Positions 6,586 through 13,145 of a DNA stretch of 20,803 bases are shown here, piece by piece. Position 1 is the stretch's first letter. The number at the start of each line of letters is the position of its first letter. Below the pieces are notes generated by a model that was given only the letters and a program-made list of their open reading frames with translations, was not told where the DNA came from and ran no database searches. Source of the stretch: CAZGVW01 sp964529265 (GTDB lineage Bacteria; Planctomycetota; Phycisphaerae; Phycisphaerales; UBA1924). A program made the translations under genes and the position numbers. The stretch lies in contig CAZGVW010000254.1 of NCBI GenBank assembly GCA_964529265.1, positions 1 to 20,803 of the forward strand, in the 5' to 3' direction.

Positions 6586-7131
6586 ATGGCCATCCGCGAC
6601 GATGAGATCATCCACATCACGGTGCCGAAAATGACGGCGCTGGAGGCGACGTACATCCCCGAGATCGTGAAGGGGATGGGCGTGACGATGCGCCACTTCT
6701 TCACGAGCTTCGGGCAGGGGAAGACGAGCCGCACCATCCAGTACCCCGAGCAGCGGCGCGAGGACACGCCGGTGGAGAAGGGCGGGATGAACCACGGCAA
6801 CTTCCGCGGCGTGCACCGGCTGAACCGCGACGACGCGGGGCGCGTGAAGTGCGTGGCGTGCATGATGTGCCCGACGATCTGCCCGGCGAACTGCATCCAC
6901 ATCGTGGCGGGCGAGAGCCCGTGGCCGGATCGCGAGAAGTACCCGGTGAAGTTCGAGATCGACGAGTTGCGGTGCATCTTCTGCGGCATGTGCGAGGAGG
7001 CGTGCCCAGTGGACGCGATCGAGCTGACGACGGAGTACGACGTGGTGGGGCTGTCGCGTCAGGAGATGGTGTTCGACAAGGAGAAGCTGCTGAGCGTGTA
7101 CGACGTGACGGTGGAGAAGAAGCCGATGTGA
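6586..7131 (+). CDS. nuoI: NADH-quinone oxidoreductase subunit I (NuoI), 2x[4Fe-4S]
   Basis: The 181-residue protein has two complete CxxCxxCxxxCP cluster motifs: Cys89/92/95/99 and Cys130/133/136/140. They bind the two [4Fe-4S] clusters (N6a, N6b) that carry electrons through the hydrophilic arm of complex I toward quinone. The N-terminal amphipathic part (IVKGMGVTMRHFFTSF) resembles the membrane-contacting helix of NuoI, and length is normal. No other nuo gene lies in the window, so this copy is separated from nuoH and nuoJ, its usual neighbours. It may serve complex I assembled from genes elsewhere, or an F420H2/ferredoxin-type relative. GGAG lies 9 nt before the ATG. Confidence 0.9.
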   Translation: MAIRDDEIIHITVPKMTALEATYIPEIVKGMGVTMRHFFTSFGQGKTSRTIQYPEQRREDTPVEKGGMNHGNFRGVHRLNRDDAGRVKCVACMMCPTICPANCIHIVAGESPWPDREKYPVKFEIDELRCIFCGMCEEACPVDAIELTTEYDVVGLSRQEMVFDKEKLLSVYDVTVEKKPM

Positions 7132-7178
7132 GTGCGCCGGGCCCCGTGGCGGCGAGTCAGACCCGATCAGGGTGTTTC

Positions 7179-7427
7179 ATGACGATTGAGCAGCTGAAGA
7201 AGATCCACGCATCGAGGCCGTTCAAGCCCTTTACGGTTCACGTGGCGGACGGGCGCGCGTTCGCCGTTCCGCACCCGGAGTTCCTGTCGTTCTCGCAGAG
7301 CGGCCGCACGATCGCGATCGCCACGCCGGACGATGCGCACGAGATCATCGACCCGCTGCTCGTGACATCCATCCACCTCGGCAATGGCCGCAAGCCGGGC
7401 GGAAACGGTCGTCAAAAGCGGTCGTGA
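7179..7427 (+). CDS. Small planctomycete-type conserved hypothetical protein (82 aa)
   Basis: An 82-residue protein starting MTIEQLKKIHASRPFKPFTV, followed by VADGRAFAVPHPEFLSFS, SGRTIAIATPDDAHEIIDPLL and VTSIHLG, and a basic Gly/Arg/Lys tail. I recognise this arrangement (a Q-P-F-x-P-F start, then H-x-A-D-G-R, H-P-E/D-F, G-R-T, L-L-V-T-S) as a small protein family seen many times in planctomycete genomes. It has no known function to my knowledge. Beta-strand-rich, no membrane segment, no signal peptide. The ATG at 7179 has only a weak ribosome site (AGGG, 7169-7172). It lies 47 nt after nuoI and ends 19 nt from the convergent dockerin gene. Confidence 0.72.
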   Translation: MTIEQLKKIHASRPFKPFTVHVADGRAFAVPHPEFLSFSQSGRTIAIATPDDAHEIIDPLLVTSIHLGNGRKPGGNGRQKRS

Positions 7428-7446
7428 GTCCGAGCGCAACGGCGCA

Positions 7447-8514
7447 TCACATCGGGCACGGTCCCCACGAGGCGAGCAGGATGCCGAGGTCGGATGAGTT
7501 CACGTTCTGATCGCCGTTGAGGTCGGCGACTGAGGCGCCGGGACCCCACGAGGCGAGCAGTTGGCCGAGGTCGGAGGAGTTGACCTGGCCATCGCCGGTG
7601 ATATCGGCGGGGCAGGGCGGATTCGCCACGGTGAACTTCGCGAAGTGCATATCGAAGGGGCCGGGGAGCATGGCGACGATGATTCTGTCGTCTCCGGGGT
7701 GGGAGATGGCGTACGACACATCGATGTTCGACCCGGCGGTCTCCCGCGCGATGGCGCCGGGGAAATCGAGGCGATTGCCGAAGATGCTGGCTTCGCCCTT
7801 GGTCTCGTTGGGGACGCTGATGGCGAGGTTGTACTGGCTGACGGCGAGGTAGTAATCGCCGAGGTCGAGCGTCTCGACGATCTGGGACTGGAGCGAGGCG
7901 GGCGACTGGCGGTCGTCGTTCATGCGCAGGACGTTGAACTCGTCGTCGAACAGGATGATCTCGGTGTCGGTGAAGTGCCCCTGGCCGACGGTGGAGAACG
8001 TGAACTCGCCGGGCTCGAACGAATCGCCGAGGTTCACGGGCGTCACGGCGTCCTGCGTGAAGCCCGAGATGTATGGGTCTGTGGTTCCCGTCGCGCCGGT
8101 GACGCGGTAGTAGAGATCGTGCTGGGCGCCGAAGGAATACCACTGATTCATCTTGCTGGTCGAGGTCTGCGCGACCGTGGTGTCGCTCGCGGCGCCGGAC
8201 TGGGGAATGCCCATGATCGCGCCGATGTGCGCCGGCGCCGTGATGATGGTCATGCGGTTGAGGTAGATGCCGGGAGCGCTTGCCGCGATCCTGAGGCGGA
8301 AGAAGTCGCGCGACGAGGCGCCGACGCCGCTGAACGTGCCGGTCGATGATCCGGAGACGACGTCGGACGGGATCATCGGCGTCGAGGTGAGCGTGGCGGT
8401 GGACTTGACCTCGTTCGGCTCGGCCTCGGGCGTGTTGACGCCGCCGGCGAGCGCGGCGGGCGCGAGCGCCAGCCCGGTGGAAAGCGCGCAAACCCCGAAA
8501 GAGCGCATGTTCAT
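7447..8514 (-). CDS. Secreted PPC-like domain protein with C-terminal dockerin repeats
   Basis: The 355-residue precursor has a signal peptide (hydrophobic 5-22, likely cleavage after Ala23). EPNE follows the signal, and SRDFFRL, TDTEIILFDDEFNVL, NDD and LDLGDYYLAVS further on are typical of bacterial pre-peptidase C-terminal (PPC) domains. An insertion of roughly 120 residues separates the first and second halves. The last 57 residues hold two dockerin-type calcium loops (Asp304-Asp315 and Asp331-Asp342), each ending L-L-A-S-W-G-P, bracketed by Cys301 and Cys353. Dockerins normally bind cohesins; in Phycisphaerae these tails are common without cellulosomes, so the role is open. The ATG at 8514 is fixed by GGAGG 7 nt upstream. 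It is a paralogue of the next leftward-reading gene (8739-9710). Probably cell-surface or extracellular. Confidence 0.88.
   Translation of the reverse strand: MNMRSFGVCALSTGLALAPAALAGGVNTPEAEPNEVKSTATLTSTPMIPSDVVSGSSTGTFSGVGASSRDFFRLRIAASAPGIYLNRMTIITAPAHIGAIMGIPQSGAASDTTVAQTSTSKMNQWYSFGAQHDLYYRVTGATGTTDPYISGFTQDAVTPVNLGDSFEPGEFTFSTVGQGHFTDTEIILFDDEFNVLRMNDDRQSPASLQSQIVETLDLGDYYLAVSQYNLAISVPNETKGEASIFGNRLDFPGAIARETAGSNIDVSYAISHPGDDRIIVAMLPGPFDMHFAKFTVANPPCPADITGDGQVNSSDLGQLLASWGPGASVADLNGDQNVNSSDLGILLASWGPCPM
7461..7611 (-). repeat. 81-bp internal direct repeat encoding the two dockerin modules
   Basis: The block CCCCACGAGGCGAGCAG occurs at 7463-7479 and 7544-7560, exactly 81 bp (27 codons) apart, and much of the rest of each unit matches too. 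The repeat encodes the two dockerin loops of the 7447-8514 protein. Divergence between units is mostly around the calcium-loop codons. Confidence 0.7.
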
Positions 8515-8667
8515 TGGTCGACCTCCGTTTCGAACCCTGGCTTCGTGCAGCGTACACGGCAGAGCGCGACTGCTCCAGAGAAAAAGCAGGAATGAACGCG
8601 CTGCAGGCGCCGGAGCGGGTCGGCGCGGCGGGCGGACGTGTCCCGGGCGCTCCCGACACACAAAGAG

Positions 8668-8698
8668 AGACGCCCGCGGGAGGTTCCCGCGGGCGTCT
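8668..8698 (-). terminator. Intrinsic terminator of the PEP-CTERM-like gene
   Basis: Perfect 14-bp inverted arms (8668-8681 and 8685-8698) with a 3-nt loop. Read on the minus strand, it is followed by the T-rich CTCTTTGTGTGT, and it lies about 40 nt after the stop of the gene at 8739-9710. This separates the two paralogues into distinct transcription units. The dockerin gene would then use its own promoter between about 8550 and 8660; a weak TACGCT at 8549-8554 is the only candidate I saw. Confidence 0.85.
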
Positions 8699-8738
8699 GT
8701 AAGCGATCCATCATGAAACTGCGTTCAGACCGGCGCGA

Positions 8739-9710
8739 TCAGCGTCTGCGGCGCAGGCCGACGAGACCCGCGAGCCCGAAGAGAGCCGCGGCGCCCGGGG
8801 CGGGGACGATCGTGAGTTTGGCGAAGTAGATCTCGTAGGGGCCGGCGAGCGACGCGGCGAAGGGCGTGGTTCCCTCGGTGTCCGTGACCGCGAAGGAGAC
8901 GTTCGACGCGGTGGTGGATGCACTCGCGCGGGCGAGCGAGCCGCCGAAATCCATGCGGTTGCCGGTCGTGCTGCGCTCGGTCGCGGCGGCCTCGTTGGCG
9001 TTGCTGTTGGCGGTGTTGAAGGTGCTGATGGCCAGGAAGTACGTGCCCGGGCTCAGGTCCTCGGTGATGATCGACTGGAAGTCGGTGGCCGGGGAGGGGC
9101 GGTCGTCATTCTGGCGGAGGAAGTTGAAGCCGGAATCGAGCAGGTACATCTCGGTGTCGGTCGTGTGTCCCTGGCCGAAGGTGGTCATGGAGACCGTTCC
9201 GGGCTGGAACGCGCCGATATCGACGGGGACGATTTCGACCTGGTCGAACACGACTTCGTAGGGCGCGGTGGTGGCCGTGGCGCCCTGCACGCGGTAGTGG
9301 AGATCGTGCTGAGAGCCGAACGAATACCATTGGCTGAAGCGCGGCGGCGTCGTGGTCGTGGACGTCGTCTGGATGGTGGTGGTGTCGCTCGCGGCGCCGG
9401 ACTGAGCCGTGCCCATGATCGCGCCGGTGTGGGCCTGCGCGGTGGCGAACGTCATGCGGTTGCGGTAGATCGCCGGGACGGCCGAGGGCGCCACCGTGAG
9501 GCGGAAGAAATCGCGCGACGTGGCGCCGGCGGCGGCGCTGGTTCCGATCGATGAGCCGGTGATCGAATCGCCGCTGAGCATTGGTCCGACGACGATGGTC
9601 GCGGTGGCCTTGCCCTCATTCGGCTCGATCTCCGGCGTGACGGCGGCGAGCGCCGATGCGCCGATCGCGAGGCCCGCCGCGGCGAGCCATCGCACTCCAA
9701 CACAGGACAT
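8739..9710 (-). CDS. Secreted PPC-like domain protein with PEP-CTERM-type C-terminus
   Basis: The 323-residue precursor has a signal peptide (cleavage likely after Ala22) and the same body as the dockerin protein at 7447-8514: EIEPNE, SRDFFRLTV, NRMTFATAQAHTGAIMG, QSGAASDTT, QWYSFGSQHDL, TDTEMYLLDSGFNFLRQNDD, LSPGTYFLAIS. Its C-terminus is different: a Val-Pro-Ala-Pro-Gly motif, a hydrophobic helix of about 13 residues and four arginines, the three-part PEP-CTERM signal recognised by exosortase. It is thus expected to be processed and held at the envelope, while its paralogue carries dockerin loops. AAAGGAGGG just upstream fixes the ATG at 9710. No exosortase gene is in the window. The function of the shared body is unknown. 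Confidence 0.87.
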   Translation of the reverse strand: MSCVGVRWLAAAGLAIGASALAAVTPEIEPNEGKATATIVVGPMLSGDSITGSSIGTSAAAGATSRDFFRLTVAPSAVPAIYRNRMTFATAQAHTGAIMGTAQSGAASDTTTIQTTSTTTTPPRFSQWYSFGSQHDLHYRVQGATATTAPYEVVFDQVEIVPVDIGAFQPGTVSMTTFGQGHTTDTEMYLLDSGFNFLRQNDDRPSPATDFQSIITEDLSPGTYFLAISTFNTANSNANEAAATERSTTGNRMDFGGSLARASASTTASNVSFAVTDTEGTTPFAASLAGPYEIYFAKLTIVPAPGAAALFGLAGLVGLRRRR

Positions 9711-10060
9711 GTTGAACCCTCCTTTGCTCGCACAGATGACCAACCGGAATGGCCCGGTGCGCCGGGACAGCCGGAGCGTCCACCGCGCAACGACCGCGGC
9801 GACGCCGACGTGAACTCACACTGGATTTCCGGGTGGCCGCCGTTCGTCTGCGTCGCTGCCCTGGGCGGCGAATCGCTTCCCCTGACGACACGGTTTGCGC
9901 CGAAGGACGTGTTTCCGGAGATCCTTGACGAAAACCTTCACCAATGTACCGGGGGGGATACTCCCCTCATAGGGGAATTCGACCGCGGTGGTTGGTCAGG
10001 ATTGCGGGAATGCCGTACGGATTACGAACTGGTGTGCTGATCGAGAGAGGAGCGCTCGGC
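9711..10060. other. 350-bp gene-free stretch upstream of the PEP-CTERM-like gene
   Basis: Holds the likely leader and promoter region of the leftward gene at 8739-9710. Contents seen: the ribosome site AAAGGAGGG next to 9710, a region of about 220 bp with no convincing reading frame, then the G/C-run element and possible -10 at 9943-9976. The remaining 80 bp before the next leftward gene's stop hold no terminator with a T-run. GC content is visibly lower than in the genes. Confidence 0.6.
9943..9976 (-). promoter_or_regulatory. Possible promoter with alternating G/C-run inverted repeats
   Basis: On the plus strand a run of seven G (9951-9957), five bases (ATACT), CCCC (9963-9966), five bases (TCATA) and GGGG (9972-9975) follow each other. 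The CCCC block can pair with either G block, in both cases with a 5-nt loop. On the minus strand this element sits directly upstream of TACATT (9948-9943), a candidate -10 for the 8739-9710 gene with a leader of about 225 nt. It occupies the position of a -35, so it could be an operator. The promoter role is an inference. Confidence 0.35.
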
Positions 10061-10858
10061 TTACGCGCACGGCCCCCACGCGCCGAGCATCAGCGCCAGG
10101 TCGCCGGCGTTCACCGAGCCATCGTTGTTCAGATCGGCCGGGCTCCCCGCGCCGGGGCCCCAGGCGCCGAGCATGGACGCGAGGTCGGAGGCGCCGACGG
10201 CGCCGTCGCCATCAAGATCGGCGGGGCAGGGGACGATCTTGCGGATCTGCGCGCCGCTGAGGGGCGCGCCGTCGGCCGGGTTCTCGCCGGGGACGATGCC
10301 GGAGTGTGCGCCGATGCGGCCGTTCGTCACGTTGGCGATGTGGCGCGAGTGCGTCACGAACTCCTGGTGCGCGCCCGTCCACGCGCCGCCGACGATGAGA
10401 TGCGGGAATCCGGGCTCCTCATCGACGCTGGTGTAGGCCGTGATGTCCGGGCGCGTGGGCATCCACGCGTAGAGGATCACTTCGTACTCGCCGTTCTCGA
10501 GGCCGTCGAAGAAGAGGCAGGATTCGAGCGTGGCGCTGTAGGTGACGAGGAAGTCGTCGAGCAGGGCATCGTCGGCGCCGGTGGTGGCTGGATCATCCTC
10601 GTGCAGCGTCTGGAAGCCGCCGATCTGCTTGAGCCGGACGTTGGTCACGTTGCCGTGGATATCGAGAAGATTGAAGTACGTCACGCCGTGGTCGCCGCGG
10701 AGGCTGTTCCACGTGCCGGCCAAACCCGCGGCGCCGTAGGACGCCGGCGGCGCAAAGGCCGGATCGGCGCTGAAATCGACGTTGATGGTCTGGGCGAGCG
10801 CGGGTGACGACGCCGCGGCTGCGAGCGCAAGTGCGAGCGTGCGAGTGACGGTCTTCAT
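10061..10858 (-). CDS. Secreted protein of unknown function with C-terminal dockerin repeats
   Basis: A 265-residue precursor with a clear signal peptide (MKTVTRT, then an Ala/Leu-rich core, cleavage likely after Ala22). The body (about 23-208) begins INVDFSADPAFAPPASYG and is rich in short strands, Gly and aromatic residues. It looks like a beta-sandwich extracellular domain, but I do not recognise the family. The last 57 residues form two dockerin loops starting at Asp214 and Asp242, each ending M-L-G-A-W-G-P, bracketed by Cys211 and Cys264 in the same layout as the protein at 7447-8514. GGAGG 7 nt upstream fixes the ATG. It diverges from the CapD-like gene. Probably exported; partner cohesins are not seen here. 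Confidence 0.85.
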   Translation of the reverse strand: MKTVTRTLALALAAAASSPALAQTINVDFSADPAFAPPASYGAAGLAGTWNSLRGDHGVTYFNLLDIHGNVTNVRLKQIGGFQTLHEDDPATTGADDALLDDFLVTYSATLESCLFFDGLENGEYEVILYAWMPTRPDITAYTSVDEEPGFPHLIVGGAWTGAHQEFVTHSRHIANVTNGRIGAHSGIVPGENPADGAPLSGAQIRKIVPCPADLDGDGAVGASDLASMLGAWGPGAGSPADLNNDGSVNAGDLALMLGAWGPCA

Positions 10859-10892
10859 GATGAGGCCTCCGCGTGAGGGGTTGACCTGACCC

Positions 10893-10939
10893 CCGGACCG
10901 CCGGGATCCCGGAATCTCCGGACCGAACAGCCTCTGTTC
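10893..10939. promoter_or_regulatory. Dense symmetric elements between divergent genes
   Basis: The 239-bp region between the leftward dockerin gene and the rightward CapD-like gene holds three kinds of symmetry. There is a direct repeat CCGGACCG (10893-10900 and 10918-10925), a 12-bp palindrome CCGGGATCCCGG (10901-10912) between the copies, and an inverted repeat GAACAG-CCT-CTGTTC (10925-10939). The last has the size and symmetry of a dimeric regulator site, placed 67-81 bp upstream of the leftward ATG. Which protein would bind is unknown. Confidence 0.4.
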
Positions 10940-11097
10940 TACCGGGCGGCGCGGCGAAATGGCCGGGTTTTCCAACGAATTGACGCCCCGCATCGCGGCC
11001 GGTGGTGGAAGGCCGCCGGAAATTGCGGCCTTCGGCCACCGATCCGGCCGATATCCGCTTGTTGCGCTGTCCGTGCGCTTCGGCTGGAGCGATTTCC

Positions 11098-12687
11098 ATG
11101 CGGGCTGATGACTCCCCACTGCTGGCGCCGTCGAGGCTGGTGCTGATCGGCACGCCGGAGACGGTGCGCGCCGCCGCGGCGGCGCTCGCGACCCTGCCGA
11201 ATCCGCCGGAGGCGCTCGGCGCGGTGCTGCTGCATCGCGCGGGGCCGGAGGCGGAGGCGTCATTGCCGGCGACGCTGCCGGTGCTGGGTGAACTGGACAA
11301 CCTCCCGCGGCTGCGGCAGCGATTCGACTTCGATCTGGCGCTCGTGAGCCTGCCGGCGGTGATGACGGAGGCGATTGCGCAGGTGCGCGCGAGCCTGCGC
11401 ACGATGGGCGTGACGGAGCGGTTCTTCCCCGCGATCTCCGATGTCCTCACGGCGACGGCCACGCACATGAATCTGGTGACGGGCGCCTCGGCGCTTGCCG
11501 CGGCGACAGACATGCTGGAACTCGTCGGACGGAGGCCGCACCCGATCGATGAGCAGCGAGCGCGGCGGACGATCGCAGGGAAGCGCGTGCTCATCACCGG
11601 CGCGGGCGGGAGCATCGGCGCCGAACTGGCGCGGCGCGTAGCGGCGCTCGAACCGGCGCTGCTCGTGCTCATGGACCGCTCGGACAACGCGCTGTTCGAG
11701 ATCGATCGGCAGGTGTCCGCCCGTTTTCCGCGGATTCCGCGGCAAGGCGTGCTGCACGACGTGGTCGAGGCGGAGCCGACGCTCCGCCGGCTCGTCGCCC
11801 TGCGGCCGGATGTCGTGTTTCACGCCGCGGCCCACAAGCACGTGCCCATGATGGAAGATCACCCCGCGCAGGCGGTGAACAACAACCTGTTCGGCACGCG
11901 CTCGATCGCGGACGCCGCGGTCGCCGTCGGCGCCGAGCGGTTCGTGATGATCTCGACGGACAAGGCGGTGCGGCCGACATCCGTCATGGGCGCCACCAAG
12001 GCGCTGGCGGAGATGTACGTGCGGGCGCTGAACCGCGCGCCGCGCCCCGGGGCGCGCCAAACGCGCCTCTGCATGGTCCGTTTCGGCAATGTGCTCGGCT
12101 CCGCCTGCAGCGTGCTGCCCATCTGGGAGAAGCAGATCGCCGAGGGCGGACCCGTCACCGTCACCGATCCGCGCATGACGCGGTTCTTCATGACGATCCC
12201 CGAAGCCGCGGCATTGGTCATCCAGGCGGCGTCACTGTCGCCCGAGCAGGCGGGGGATGCGGACGTGTTCGTGCTCGACATGGGCGATCCGGTTTCGATT
12301 CTGGACCTGGCCCGGCGGTTTGTGGCGGCGCACGGCCTCTCGCCGCGAGTGCAAACCATGCCCTCAACCGACGCCGCCGGAGGCGCCCCTCGCGCCGGCA
12401 GCGAAATCGAGGTGGTCTTCACCGGCGCCCGCCCGGGCGAGAAGCTGCACGAGGAACTCGTCCACGAGCCCTCCGAACTCCGCCCCACGCCCGCCCCCGG
12501 CGTCATGGCCTGGACCGGCCCCGCGGCGGACCCCGCCCTGGTGACCGAGATGGTGGCAGACCTGTCCTCCGTCCGGACCTCCTCCCACGACCGGGCGGTG
12601 GTGGAGGCGATCGCCCAGTGGATTCCGGACCTGTCAAAACAGGGTGTTCACCCCATAGACCGTGCGAGGCTTTCGGGGGCCGCTTGA
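11098..12687 (+). CDS. CapD/FlaA1-type nucleotide-sugar 4,6-dehydratase, soluble form
   Basis: The 529-residue protein has an N-terminal region (about 1-150) and a C-terminal extended SDR domain of the FlaA1/CapD/PglF class. Motifs are TGAGGSIG (167-174), HAAAHKHVPMME, STDKAVRPTSVMGATK with Thr287, Asp288, Lys289 and Met297-x-x-x-Lys301, and FTGARPGEKLHEEL. The Met in place of the classical Tyr is normal for this class, which makes UDP-4-keto-6-deoxy sugars from UDP-GlcNAc for polysaccharide or glycoprotein glycans. The usual N-terminal membrane helices of CapD/PglF are missing. GGAG at 11086-11089 supports the ATG at 11098. No glycosyltransferase is adjacent. Dehydratase versus epimerase cannot be settled from sequence. 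Confidence 0.88.
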   Translation: MRADDSPLLAPSRLVLIGTPETVRAAAAALATLPNPPEALGAVLLHRAGPEAEASLPATLPVLGELDNLPRLRQRFDFDLALVSLPAVMTEAIAQVRASLRTMGVTERFFPAISDVLTATATHMNLVTGASALAAATDMLELVGRRPHPIDEQRARRTIAGKRVLITGAGGSIGAELARRVAALEPALLVLMDRSDNALFEIDRQVSARFPRIPRQGVLHDVVEAEPTLRRLVALRPDVVFHAAAHKHVPMMEDHPAQAVNNNLFGTRSIADAAVAVGAERFVMISTDKAVRPTSVMGATKALAEMYVRALNRAPRPGARQTRLCMVRFGNVLGSACSVLPIWEKQIAEGGPVTVTDPRMTRFFMTIPEAAALVIQAASLSPEQAGDADVFVLDMGDPVSILDLARRFVAAHGLSPRVQTMPSTDAAGGAPRAGSEIEVVFTGARPGEKLHEELVHEPSELRPTPAPGVMAWTGPAADPALVTEMVADLSSVRTSSHDRAVVEAIAQWIPDLSKQGVHPIDRARLSGAA

Positions 12688-12712
12688 TCGGCGGGGCCTG
12701 GGGTGCGACAAT
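12684..12712 (+). promoter_or_regulatory. Probable sigma70-type promoter before the 111-aa gene and dut
   Basis: TTGATC (12684-12689) and GACAAT (12707-12712) are separated by exactly 17 nt, the best-formed promoter in the window. The -35 overlaps the TGA of the CapD-like gene. The expected start near 12719 gives a 91-nt leader. Confidence 0.55.
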
Positions 12713-12809
12713 CCCGGCCCTCTTCCACGCGGCTCAGGTCACCGGCGCCCCTCGCCGATGCTGCGCAGGCATCTTGTGCGGCGGGGCCGATGTCCGATAA
12801 GGATCTCCC

Positions 12810-13145
12810 GTGAACACCATGCTCACAGAGCGACAGCGCATCCTTCTCGAAACGAACGCGCTGCGCGACAAGGCGGAGGCGCTCCTGAAGGGGCTGCTCG
12901 AGGCCAAGCGCGTCACCGAGCGGGAACTGGCCAAGTTCAACCGCCCGGATGCGATGCGAATGGTCACCGGCCGCACCTCGATCGACGACGGCATCGCCTC
13001 CACCCGCCGGATGATCGAAACGCTGAACCGCTCGCTGGCCCAAGCCAAGCGGGATCTCGACGACGAGGACATCGCCCTGCTGGATGACCTTGACGCCGAG
13101 GACGTGGTTGTTCACGCTGCGGGGCATGCCCGCCGCAACAACTGA
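12810..13145 (+). CDS. Hypothetical 111-aa helical protein, probably coiled coil
   Basis: An almost wholly helical, highly charged 111-residue protein with heptad-like hydrophobic spacing in residues 5-40 (TERQRILLETNALRDKAEAL) and 60-100. There is no signal peptide or membrane segment, and the tail is basic (GHARRNN). I do not recognise a family. The GTG at 12810 is chosen because AAGGA (12799-12803) sits 6 nt upstream; the ATG at 12819 would be 15 nt away. It overlaps the start of dut by 20 bp, suggesting coupled translation, and shares the promoter at 12684-12712. The context (dut, ftsK) hints at a housekeeping role in DNA maintenance, but that is a guess. Confidence 0.75.
   Translation: MNTMLTERQRILLETNALRDKAEALLKGLLEAKRVTERELAKFNRPDAMRMVTGRTSIDDGIASTRRMIETLNRSLAQAKRDLDDEDIALLDDLDAEDVVVHAAGHARRNN

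Noticed and set aside
6849..7178. Upstream extension of the 82-aa protein into the nuoI region
   Set aside because: That part is an out-of-frame shadow of nuoI; the family start at 7179 fits.
9810..10040. A 76-codon plus-strand frame in the gene-free stretch
   Set aside because: Codon third positions are less GC-rich than in the true genes, its GTG start has no ribosome site, and it ends inside the adjacent intergenic DNA without recognisable features.
7447..10858. Cellulosome-type gene cluster
   Set aside because: Dockerin-type tails are present, but there is no cohesin scaffold, glycoside hydrolase or carbohydrate-binding module in the window.
10925..10939. LexA/SOS box
   Set aside because: GAACAG-N3-CTGTTC has arms and spacing that do not match the known CGAAC-N4-GTTCG or CTGT-N8-ACAG boxes, and no SOS gene is adjacent.
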